A DNA stretch of 6,217 bases from Gammaproteobacteria bacterium (GTDB taxonomy: Bacteria > Pseudomonadota > Gammaproteobacteria > SZUA-229): contig JAOUPA010000109.1 in assembly GCA_029880105.1 (NCBI GenBank), positions 1-6,217 of the forward strand, given 5' to 3'. Shown here piece by piece: positions 1 to 6,217 of the stretch. The position numbers were made by a program, and so were the translations under genes. Position 1 is the first letter of the stretch. The number at the start of each line of letters is the position of its first letter. The notes under the pieces were generated by a model. The model saw nothing but the letters and a program-made list of their open reading frames with translations, was not told the origin of the DNA and did no database searches.

Positions 1-1336
1 CGCGTGAATTCTGGAACTCGATAATGACATCATCCGGGTCATCTGCGGGTGTAAACAGGTCGAGGAAATTTTTTACAGAGCCGAAAAACAGCGGGCCATT
101 TAACTCGTAAATACGTGAACCGTTTGTATCATCGTAACTCTTTACGTTGATATGGCTGGCATGTTCCCATGCAAAGAACAGTGCCGAGACAATAACACCA
201 ACAACCACGGCAACCGCGAGGTCGGTAAAGACCGTTACCGCTGATACCAGCACCAGCACAAAGGCATCGTTTTTAGGAATCTTGCCCATGATGCGGAAAC
301 TCGACCATTCAAAGGTGCCAAGCACAACAATGAACATAACACCAACCAGCGCCGCCATCGGTATCATTTCGATCAGGCTGGAGGCAAACATAATAAACAT
401 CAGCAGGAACAGTGCTGCCGAGACACCGGACAAACGCTGGTGACCACCCGAGTTCACATTGATCATACTCTGGCCAATCATCGCACAGCCACCCATACCA
501 CCGAAGAAACCTGTGACGGTATTGGCGATACCCTGTCCGACACATTCACGATTACCACGTCCACGGGTGCCGGTGATATCGTCGATTAAGGTTAGTGTTA
601 GCAGTGATTCAATTAGTCCGACGGCCGCCAGTACAATCGAATACGGAAAAATAATTTTCAATGTTTCAAAATCAAATGGCACCGAGGGAATATGGAAATC
701 GGGGAAGCCACCCTTGATTGAGGCCAGGTCAGCAACGGTATTGGTATTGATGTCCAGGCCGATCACCAGCAGTGAAACCACAATAATCGCCGCCAGCGAT
801 GCAGGAAAAGCCGAGGTCAGTCTCGGCAGGAAATAAATAATGGCCATAGTGAGCATGATTAGGCTCGCAAATATGGCCAGGTCGCTGCCGGCCATCCACT
901 GTCCTCCACTACCCGGTACCTGGAAGTGCTGTATCTGCGCAAGAAAAATGACAATCGCCAGGCCATTAACGAATCCCAGCATCACCGGGTGTGGCACGAT
1001 ACGAATGTATTTTCCGAGTCGCAGGATACCTGCACAAATCTGGATAAGACCAGTCAGCACCACGGCAGCAAACAGGTACTCAACACCGTGCTGCGCGACC
1101 AGCGCCACCATAACCACGGCCATGGCACCAGTTGCGCCAGAGATCATACCCGGACGACCACCAAAGATAGATGCCAGCAACCCCACCATAAAGGCCGCAT
1201 AAAGTCCTACCAGTGGTTCGACGCCGGCGACAAAGGCAAAGGCCACCGCTTCAGGCACCAGTGCCAGCGCCACAGTCAGGCCTGAGAGAATTTCATTTTT
1301 AAAACAGACTCGACTTTGACAGCCTAACTGGAACAT
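1..1336 (-). CDS. SulP/SLC26-family inorganic anion transporter (3' end cut by window edge)
   Basis: An inner-membrane anion transporter of the SulP family, whose members carry sulfate, bicarbonate or related anions, usually with H+ or Na+. The reading frame is open for 445 codons from an ATG at 1336-1334 to the window edge. Seen directly: a very hydrophobic, multi-spanning chain beginning MFQLGCQSRVCFKNEI, then the family-like first helices (ALALVPEAVAFAFVAGV, then PLVGLYAAF) and SGATGAMAVV near residues 66-75. Later helices include VPHPVMLGFVNGLAIV. From about residue 395 the chain turns hydrophilic (ELNGPLFFGSVKNFLDLF), which fits the start of the cytoplasmic STAS domain; the rest of that domain lies beyond the window. 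A GAGGT ribosome site sits 5 nt before the ATG. The gene is 119 nt downstream of the thioredoxin gene and may have its own promoter. The family call is firm; the substrate is not decided by sequence, and bicarbonate or sulfate are both possible. Confidence 0.93.
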   Translation of the reverse strand, partial: MFQLGCQSRVCFKNEILSGLTVALALVPEAVAFAFVAGVEPLVGLYAAFMVGLLASIFGGRPGMISGATGAMAVVMVALVAQHGVEYLFAAVVLTGLIQICAGILRLGKYIRIVPHPVMLGFVNGLAIVIFLAQIQHFQVPGSGGQWMAGSDLAIFASLIMLTMAIIYFLPRLTSAFPASLAAIIVVSLLVIGLDINTNTVADLASIKGGFPDFHIPSVPFDFETLKIIFPYSIVLAAVGLIESLLTLTLIDDITGTRGRGNRECVGQGIANTVTGFFGGMGGCAMIGQSMINVNSGGHQRLSGVSAALFLLMFIMFASSLIEMIPMAALVGVMFIVVLGTFEWSSFRIMGKIPKNDAFVLVLVSAVTVFTDLAVAVVVGVIVSALFFAWEHASHINVKSYDDTNGSRIYELNGPLFFGSVKNFLDLFTPADDPDDVIIEFQNSR

Positions 1337-1341
1337 GCACT

Positions 1342-1346
1342 ACCTC
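1342..1346 (-). promoter_or_regulatory. Ribosome binding site of the SulP gene
   Basis: On the minus strand GAGGT lies 5 nt before the ATG at 1336. It supports this start even though the first residues (MFQLGCQSR) lack an obvious counterpart that I could align. Confidence 0.65.
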
Positions 1347-1400
1347 GGTTATCATAGGGATCGATGAAAGGAGGCGCATCTTAGCAAATATGGAGCGACG

Positions 1401-1430
1401 ATTAAATGAAAGTCGTTCTCAAAAGTGCAA
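1401..1430 (-). promoter_or_regulatory. Possible sigma-70 promoter for the SulP gene
   Basis: On the minus strand TTGCAC (1430-1425) and TTTAAT (1406-1401) are separated by 18 nt. The -10 hexamer matches the consensus at 5 of 6 positions, the -35 at only 3 of 6. It lies in the 119-nt gap between the thioredoxin gene and the SulP gene, where an independent promoter would be expected. The match could be chance in AT-rich DNA; a second weak candidate, TGCTAAGAT (extended -10 type), lies closer to the gene. Confidence 0.25.
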
Positions 1431-1455
1431 TATCGGTAATTTGATAAAAAATTAT

Positions 1456-1977
1456 TTAGAAATTATCGTTCCTGGCCTGCATATCTGCCCAACTCTGCAG
1501 TAATGATTTTTTGAGAATACCCGTGATTGCCTGTCGCTGATGTCGGGAATCAAATAGATAACTACGCGGCAGCTCACCATACCATTTAGGATCTATTTCA
1601 TAACGTAGCTGTTGTGCACTGTTACGATCAAACACCCATGCATTGACATTATTAAAGCCAAACTGAGCCAGCTTCTGTTGAATTTCACTGATGTCGTCAG
1701 GTGTATCGGTAGAAACAAGTACAAGCGTTAACTGTGGCTGTGTTTTGATTTCTTCCGCCAGCATTGCCAGTTCTTTATAACAGGGCGGACAATCCAGCGA
1801 CCAGAACACCAGCATAAACGACTGGCTTTCCTGCTGCTTAAGCAACTGCGCATAACTACCTGGCTGGAATAGCCTGATGTCCTGTGTCGCCGAGTGAGCA
1901 GAACTCACAAACATTAGTATAGTTAAAAATATATATCGCCTGAACATACTGTTAATTATTACCCAGGAAGATTTCAT
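1456..1977 (-). CDS. TlpA-like periplasmic thioredoxin-fold protein with CPPC active site
   Basis: A 173-residue exported thiol:disulfide protein of the TlpA/redoxin type. Residues about 11-30 (MFRRYIFLTILMFVSSAHSA) form a signal peptide or membrane anchor with a likely cut after AHSA. The thioredoxin fold follows: a buried strand SFMLVFWS, the active site CPPC at residues 63-66, a following helix YKELAMLAEEI, the strand LTLVLVSTDT, and the expected cis-proline in GELPRSYLFD (P137). The residue before the first cysteine is Asp, not the usual Trp. Such proteins reduce or oxidise cysteine pairs of periplasmic partners, for example metal-binding sites in cytochrome or copper-protein assembly. 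I chose the ATG at 1977-1975 because it overlaps the TGA of the propeller gene (ATGA), implying translational coupling; an ATG at 1947 would also leave a good signal peptide. An upstream ATG at 2016 would lie inside the previous gene. The neighbouring cysteine-rich propeller protein is its most likely client, by inference. No clear hairpin terminator follows the TAA. Confidence 0.87.
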   Translation of the reverse strand: MKSSWVIINSMFRRYIFLTILMFVSSAHSATQDIRLFQPGSYAQLLKQQESQSFMLVFWSLDCPPCYKELAMLAEEIKTQPQLTLVLVSTDTPDDISEIQQKLAQFGFNNVNAWVFDRNSAQQLRYEIDPKWYGELPRSYLFDSRHQRQAITGILKKSLLQSWADMQARNDNF

Positions 1978-3212
1978 AGCGGAAATAACCGGTAGGCATG
2001 GCCGCGACGATGCCATGCCGCATAGACATCATTACCATCAGCTATAAGCAAGGGATGATCTGTTTCACCTGTGGTTGTATCTAATATTTTCGGCACACTC
2101 CATGTCGCTCCTGAATCCACTGATTTCATCGTTATCAGTGACGCCTGTTTGCCATCAAATTCTTTCCACAAAACAAACACTGTCTCACCCTGACTTAAAA
2201 CCTGTGGATGTGCCGCCTGTGCGGTGTAGTTACCAAAATTTAATGGCTCGGAAAAACTTTTACCCTGATCGTGTGTGTTTGCATAAAAAAGTCCATGGCG
2301 ATCTGCTGCATTATTAAACCAGGCAAGATGATAGATACCGTCATCTGCAATGGAAATATCAGGGCCGTGATGCGGACAGGCGTCAACCTGCCAGTTATCA
2401 CGACTAACACGTACCACCTCACCTGCTTCCATACGGTCATCAAATTTCACCAGGGCATGATCACGAATATTGTCGTCAAAGATATGCCGCCATAAGACAA
2501 CGGGAAGCTGATCTGTATCCATGGAAATCGCTACACGACAGCACTGACAGGTATTATCGATAATTTTTTTATTGGCATGGAACGTTATACCGCCATCCGT
2601 TGATACGGCATAATAAATCGCAGCACCGTTATACGGCCGCCCAGCTTCTTTTGCAGACAGCAGGTCGCGCTTATCTAACCAGGCAAGATAAATAACGCCA
2701 TCTTTATTAACACCCAGTGCGTCAAACCGGTGACTGGTAACAGCCAGGTGATCGTTAACGGTAATCGGATCAGAGAAGGTTTTACCACCATCAACAGAGC
2801 GACTAAAACGGATATGTCCGCTAAAACGTTCCGGCAATTGCTGTGTCCAGGAAATGTAAATATGGCCATTATTAGCAATGGCTATCTTGGGTCGATTTTC
2901 ACCCATTGCATAAATTTTTTCTGGCACACGGTTTACAATGATTGGCGCACTATAAGTTTTACCCTTATCCATAGAATGACTAACATAGACATGTTCACCA
3001 AACACCCAGGCAAGCCATAGCTTGCCGTGATTATCAAAAACGGCACTTGGTGTATTGGCGCAACTCAGCGCTGGAACAAAATTCTTGTCACATGGACCAC
3101 TACTAGCCATAGCACTATGGTTATTATGCTGATGATCCACCGCAATAGTTTCTACACTAACTGCCAGGCTAAATATTATTAATAGACGGCACAGCAATAG
3201 TCCTTTGCTCAT
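1974..3212 (-). CDS. Secreted sialidase-like (Asp-box) beta-propeller protein with CxCC and CPHHGP motifs
   Basis: A 412-residue exported protein of unknown function. A signal peptide (about residues 1-24, core LLLCRLLIIFSLAVSV) precedes a His-rich stretch (DHQHNNHS, 26-33) and a cysteine pair (C41, C51). Five Asp boxes (S/T-x-D-x-G-x-S/T-F/Y/W) are visible near residues 80, 139, 204, 313 and 364. They alternate with strand motifs such as IYLAW, IYISW and VFVLW, which fits a six-bladed sialidase-type propeller. I see no FRIP motif and no convincing arginine triad, so true sialidase activity is unlikely despite the annotation such proteins usually receive. CQCC (222-225) and CPHHGP (279-284), with WRHIFDDNIRD between them, resemble a pattern I recall from uncharacterised 'sialidase family' proteins. 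These could bind metal or undergo redox change. It lies 24 nt behind the receptor gene and overlaps the thioredoxin gene, so the three probably act together. The frame also has a TTG start at 3233, but the ATG at 3212 has the better ribosome site and signal peptide. Confidence 0.85.
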   Translation of the reverse strand: MSKGLLLCRLLIIFSLAVSVETIAVDHQHNNHSAMASSGPCDKNFVPALSCANTPSAVFDNHGKLWLAWVFGEHVYVSHSMDKGKTYSAPIIVNRVPEKIYAMGENRPKIAIANNGHIYISWTQQLPERFSGHIRFSRSVDGGKTFSDPITVNDHLAVTSHRFDALGVNKDGVIYLAWLDKRDLLSAKEAGRPYNGAAIYYAVSTDGGITFHANKKIIDNTCQCCRVAISMDTDQLPVVLWRHIFDDNIRDHALVKFDDRMEAGEVVRVSRDNWQVDACPHHGPDISIADDGIYHLAWFNNAADRHGLFYANTHDQGKSFSEPLNFGNYTAQAAHPQVLSQGETVFVLWKEFDGKQASLITMKSVDSGATWSVPKILDTTTGETDHPLLIADGNDVYAAWHRRGHAYRLFPL

Positions 3213-3220
3213 ACAATATT

Positions 3221-3227
3221 TTCCCCT
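3221..3227 (-). promoter_or_regulatory. Ribosome binding site deciding the propeller start
   Basis: AGGGGAA on the minus strand ends 8 nt before the ATG at 3212. It lies downstream of the alternative TTG at 3233 and therefore cannot serve that start, so the ATG and a 412-residue product are preferred. Confidence 0.65.
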
Positions 3228-3236
3228 GATCAATGA

Positions 3237-5345
3237 TTAATAAAAACTATAGTTAATCCCTAGATAAATAGCACGTGCCATACCAGGTGCATATTCAACC
3301 TTGCCATAAGAAAAAGAGGCATTGGTCGCATATAACCTGTCCGTCAAATTCATGACACGCCCATAGATTTCAAGTTTTTTATCGACATTATAGTTGGCGC
3401 GTAAATTTAACAGATTGTGGCCATTGTATTTATGCGTGTTTTCATTATCCATCCAGTAATCACCCAGATGCTCCCATTCAAGCTCAGCATTGCCGCCATT
3501 TAATAATGAGGGCGACCAGTTTAAACGTGTATTTATAATTTCACGCGGTGCTGTTGCCATTTCATTACCGGTGTAATCTTTACCAGAGCTTACCCAGTCT
3601 TCGTAGGTGTGTATAGCGTAGGAATAACTTAATCCCAGTTTTAGCTCTTCAGCAAGCTTTGTATTTAGCCCAAGTTCAGTTCCTTGATGTTTGGTCTCGC
3701 CTGCATTAACTGTATATTGAGTAACAGCAACCGTATCGATAAAGGTCACCAGGTCATCTTTCTTGGTCATGTGATAGATCGAGATTTCATAATCCGTATC
3801 CTCACTTGCCTGTCCGCGCAGACCGAGCTCATAACTGTCGACCTTAACGGGCTCAAGATTAAGTGATGCTGCACTCGAACCCGGGCGGAACAACTGACCT
3901 TCGGATGGCGCACGGAAGGCACGACGATAGGATGCAAACCCATTCAGGTCATCACTGAATATATAGGTAGCCCCCAGTTTTGGACTCAGCTGCGAAAAAC
4001 TAACCTCGGTATCAGTCGGGCGGTTATAAACACGGTTTTTAACTGTGCCATTAAAGTCAACACTGTATGTAGTCGGCGCACCGGCAATATTATCAGTGTA
4101 GTCATAACCGATATGATCATAACGCAATCCGGCATTGATTCTCAGTCGATCACTTGGTGAGGTTTCAAAGTGCAGATAAGGCGAAATGCCTTCATAGGTA
4201 ACATCGTAGTTGTAAGTAACTTCACCCATAACATAGGAGGTATAAATAGATCCTGTTTTATACGCATCAATATTATTTTCAAGCCTTTCACCCGGCGTGT
4301 AATCAACATCAATACCAGCAACAATCCGACTTCTACTATCACCCTCTAAATCCTTACGGTATTTCACCAGCATACCTAGTGAGTCACTCTCTGTGACTAT
4401 AATTGCCGGGTCATAACCAAAAGACCAGTTAGGCATGTACTCCATGCGGTTGTGACGATAGAAAGGGGTAAGACTCAACAGGCTGTCGGAGGACTCTTTT
4501 TCATATGCTGTCGACAAACGAAGGGCCTCGACTTTTCGATACGAGATCGGCGTGTAATTGATGGTTGGGTCAACGTAATAGTCAGCTTCTGAAAGACGCG
4601 AACTACCTGCGGTCTGCTGGTCAATATTCGATGTGGTCAATATGGTTTTTAATGTTGCACCACTTTCCATAGTTCGATCCCATCGAAGCATGCTGCCAAC
4701 TCGGTCATATTCAGTTGAATCGCGCCAGCCATCTGTATGCGTCAGATTAATATCTGCACGGAAGCCGTCGGTATCATTACTGTTGCCGCCAGTCAGTAAT
4801 AAGCGCTGCCATCCATTACTGCCACCTTCAACATTAATATCAGCCTCTGCCTCCAGTGGTGATGGTCGGGTCAGAACATTAACAACACCGCCAATGGCAT
4901 CACTACCATACAGGGCGGTACCAGGCCCCTTGTTAACTTCAATGCCACCGGCCTGTGGCACATTGACTTCATAGAGGGCGTTGTGATTAAAGAAACCTGT
5001 AGAACGTGTAGGAATACCGTCTTCCAGATAGAGATATAAAGGTGAGGTACCAAGAGGCTGGCGAATCGCCGTAGTGTGACCTTCACCACCAGTCACGGCA
5101 ATATGCACACCAGGTATGCGGCTCACAATTTCAGAAGGATGTGAGGGTCGTACATTATCAACTTCTTCACTATCAATTGTTCCAACAGTTGCAGGCGTTT
5201 CAGCCTTGAGTGCCGCTTCACGTGTACCTGTAACCGTTATTTCACCCAGGTTTATCTGATTTTTTTCAGCATCTTCTGCATAGACTGTCGTTACTCCCAT
5301 TAACATAACAGCGGGCAACGCAACCGACAATTTCTTATGCTTCAT
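3237..5345 (-). CDS. TonB-dependent outer-membrane receptor
   Basis: A complete 702-residue outer-membrane receptor that imports a ligand into the periplasm using energy from TonB. A signal peptide (residues 1-23, ending TTVYA) is followed by a TonB box (GEITVTG, about 34-40). The plug domain (about 45-160) has the family motifs PSEIVSRIPGVHI, YLYLEDGIPT and KGPGTALYGSDAIGGVVNVL. A 22-strand-type barrel fills the rest, with the SPKLGATYIFSDDLNGFASYRRAFRAPSEGQLF segment typical of these receptors starting near the middle-to-late part, and the chain ends in aromatic YSFY, as expected for barrel insertion. There are no cysteines. The length is normal for siderophore, vitamin B12 or metal receptors. 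The substrate is not readable from the sequence. The neighbouring exbD and tonB show it has a dedicated energiser, and the downstream propeller and thioredoxin suggest a metal or metal complex, possibly copper, by inference. A 52-nt gap separates it from tonB. Confidence 0.96.
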   Translation of the reverse strand: MKHKKLSVALPAVMLMGVTTVYAEDAEKNQINLGEITVTGTREAALKAETPATVGTIDSEEVDNVRPSHPSEIVSRIPGVHIAVTGGEGHTTAIRQPLGTSPLYLYLEDGIPTRSTGFFNHNALYEVNVPQAGGIEVNKGPGTALYGSDAIGGVVNVLTRPSPLEAEADINVEGGSNGWQRLLLTGGNSNDTDGFRADINLTHTDGWRDSTEYDRVGSMLRWDRTMESGATLKTILTTSNIDQQTAGSSRLSEADYYVDPTINYTPISYRKVEALRLSTAYEKESSDSLLSLTPFYRHNRMEYMPNWSFGYDPAIIVTESDSLGMLVKYRKDLEGDSRSRIVAGIDVDYTPGERLENNIDAYKTGSIYTSYVMGEVTYNYDVTYEGISPYLHFETSPSDRLRINAGLRYDHIGYDYTDNIAGAPTTYSVDFNGTVKNRVYNRPTDTEVSFSQLSPKLGATYIFSDDLNGFASYRRAFRAPSEGQLFRPGSSAASLNLEPVKVDSYELGLRGQASEDTDYEISIYHMTKKDDLVTFIDTVAVTQYTVNAGETKHQGTELGLNTKLAEELKLGLSYSYAIHTYEDWVSSGKDYTGNEMATAPREIINTRLNWSPSLLNGGNAELEWEHLGDYWMDNENTHKYNGHNLLNLRANYNVDKKLEIYGRVMNLTDRLYATNASFSYGKVEYAPGMARAIYLGINYSFY

Positions 5346-5352
5346 AACAACT

Positions 5353-5358
5353 ACCTCT
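5353..5358 (-). promoter_or_regulatory. Ribosome binding site of the receptor gene
   Basis: AGAGGT on the minus strand, 7 nt before the ATG at 5345. It is the strongest Shine-Dalgarno site in the operon, consistent with the receptor being translated independently of tonB and in larger amount. Confidence 0.7.
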
Positions 5359-5397
5359 TTTTTAATATTTAATTGTGTAATTTCTGTTTTGATCTAA

Positions 5398-6039
5398 CTA
5401 ATTATTTAACTGGAACTGCATGGCGTAACTCACCTGCAAAGGGCAATTAACTTCTTCTGGCGGTACTGGAAATGGTAAGGCACTTTCAATTGCCTGCTTT
5501 GCTGCATTGCGCAATACCATTGGCCCACCAACTGCTTTCAAATCGCTTATCTCACCATTACTGAGCAATTCAAAAGACACCTCGATGCTACCGTTAATAC
5601 CCCGGTTACGCGCAGACTGCGGGTAATATTTATGACCCTCAATATGCGTCAGCAGGTTATTCAAGTAATGTTTCCTGATGGGTGCGGCATCGTCCAGATG
5701 CCCATGCTGAACCTCCTCAGCCACTTTGGAGGCAACAGCCTGCTCAGGAACAACCGCGGCAGCCACTTCAACAGCCTTTGACACCACATCTGGTTTTACT
5801 ACTGGCTTCTGCTTAAGCTCAGGTTTCGGTGTCGGTATATCTGCCTTAACTAGCTGAGGAAGTAAATCTTGCGGTGGCATCAGGTTAAGTGAGATTTTTG
5901 TAGAAAAATTTGGCGCCTGTGCCTGACTATTGATATCAGGATCTGTTAATTGTACAAACAGGATCGAATGCAATAACACTGATACAGCTATTGCGACCGT
6001 GTTTACACCCTGCTCTGTTGTTAAACTCACATGCATCAT
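5398..6039 (-). CDS. tonB: TonB energy-transducing protein
   Basis: A 213-residue TonB homologue that spans the periplasm and links the ExbB/ExbD proton channel to outer-membrane receptors. One N-terminal membrane helix (about residues 12-30) contains the SxxxH motif (S20, H24) known in TonB to be needed for coupling to ExbB/ExbD. A Pro/Lys/Val/Ala-rich spacer (about 55-110) includes PTPKPELKQKPVVKPD. The C-terminal domain (about 125-213) has the TonB pattern: YYPQSARNRGINGSIEVSF, then a glycine turn, then AAKQAIESALPFPVPP. The start ATG at 6039-6037 overlaps the exbD stop TGA (ATGA); a second ATG follows directly. No good Shine-Dalgarno site precedes it, so translation is probably coupled to exbD. 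Its position between exbD and a receptor suggests a receptor-dedicated TonB rather than the housekeeping copy. The C-terminal domain is of normal size and nothing looks broken. Confidence 0.95.
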   Translation of the reverse strand: MMHVSLTTEQGVNTVAIAVSVLLHSILFVQLTDPDINSQAQAPNFSTKISLNLMPPQDLLPQLVKADIPTPKPELKQKPVVKPDVVSKAVEVAAAVVPEQAVASKVAEEVQHGHLDDAAPIRKHYLNNLLTHIEGHKYYPQSARNRGINGSIEVSFELLSNGEISDLKAVGGPMVLRNAAKQAIESALPFPVPPEEVNCPLQVSYAMQFQLNN

Positions 6040-6217
6040 GGCTGATCAGTAATAATATCAAGTGATTCGGCACCGGATTTGCGAGCTGCATCCATGACCT
6101 TAATAGTTAAATCCAGTTTTGAATTTTTATCGCCACGCAATATAACCTGCTTGTTAGTTCGTCCTTGCAAGCTGTGTTTGATAACTGCATCTAGCTCATC
6201 CTGTTTAACAACCTGTT
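6036..6217 (-). CDS. exbD: ExbD biopolymer transport protein (5' part outside window)
   Basis: The C-terminal 59 residues of ExbD, the inner-membrane partner of ExbB and TonB that helps convert proton-motive force into TonB movement. Only the periplasmic domain is present. The segment QVILRGDKNSKLDLTIKVMD followed by AARKSGAESLDIITDQP matches the family's usual ending (V-LR-DK, VMDAAR, then a final strand ending in T). The membrane helix with its essential Asp lies beyond the window edge and cannot be checked. The TGA at 6038-6036 overlaps the ATG of tonB, as expected for an exbB-exbD-tonB gene order, so exbB is likely to lie just upstream. Confidence 0.9.
   Translation of the reverse strand, partial: QVVKQDELDAVIKHSLQGRTNKQVILRGDKNSKLDLTIKVMDAARKSGAESLDIITDQP

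Noticed and set aside
147..1285. Several plus-strand open frames (147-443, 459-836, 840-1202, 926-1285)
   Set aside because: They lie opposite the SulP gene, whose minus-strand frame is continuous and clearly a membrane transporter; the plus-strand products have no recognisable domains.
1337..1455. Rho-independent terminator after the thioredoxin gene
   Set aside because: Only 4-5 bp stems (for example CGAC/GTCG) with no GC-rich hairpin plus T-run were found; the operon may end by another mechanism or read through into the SulP gene.
1978..2016. Upstream ATG at 2016 as the thioredoxin start
   Set aside because: It would add 13 residues encoded within the end of the propeller gene and put extra sequence before the signal peptide; the ATGA overlap start at 1977 or the ATG at 1947 is more natural.
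1974..3233. Calling the propeller protein an exo-alpha-sialidase
   Set aside because: The Asp boxes show the fold only; no FRIP motif or clear catalytic residues are visible, and the operon context does not suggest sialic acid use.
4633..5089. Open frames opposite or out of frame with the receptor (4633-4974 plus, 4871-5089 minus)
   Set aside because: They overlap the plug-domain coding region of a clearly intact receptor and show no protein-like features of their own.
5346..5397. Fur box or separate promoter in the gap between tonB and the receptor gene
   Set aside because: The gap is AT-rich but I see no 19-bp Fur-like palindrome and no convincing -35/-10 pair; only the ribosome site is supported.

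Overview
The window reads as the chromosome of a Gram-negative proteobacterium, most likely a gammaproteobacterium from an aquatic setting. The reasons are an outer-membrane TonB-dependent receptor, a TonB/ExbD energising pair, periplasmic signal-peptide proteins, moderate base composition, and Shine-Dalgarno sites of the GAGGT/AGGGG type. Species cannot be fixed from the sequence alone. Every gene lies on the minus strand, so transcription runs from high to low coordinates.

Layout in transcription order. The window opens inside exbD (6217-6036, only the C-terminal part). Next come tonB (6039-5398), a 702-residue TonB-dependent outer-membrane receptor (5345-3237), a secreted Asp-box beta-propeller protein (3212-1974) and a TlpA-like periplasmic thioredoxin (1977-1456). 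The genes are packed: exbD/tonB and propeller/thioredoxin each overlap in an ATGA arrangement, and the other two gaps are 52 and 24 nt. This looks like one operon, probably with exbB just outside the window. After a 119-nt gap follows a SulP-family anion transporter (1336-1), cut by the window edge inside its C-terminal STAS domain and probably transcribed from its own promoter.

How they may work together: ExbD and TonB (with an unseen ExbB) pass proton-motive energy to the receptor, which imports a scarce ligand across the outer membrane. The two exported proteins encoded behind it would act on that ligand in the periplasm. The propeller protein is sialidase-like in fold only: it has five Asp boxes but no visible FRIP motif. 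It carries a CxCC motif, a CPHHGP motif and a His-rich N-terminus, which suggest metal binding or redox chemistry. The CPPC thioredoxin beside it could keep those cysteines reduced. The best working idea is a TonB-dependent metal (possibly copper) uptake and handling operon with an uncharacterised propeller component. The substrate is inference, not shown by sequence. The SulP gene is probably unrelated in function.

There is no RNA gene, mobile element, CRISPR array or long repeat that I can support, and no stretch over 300 bases lacks a gene.
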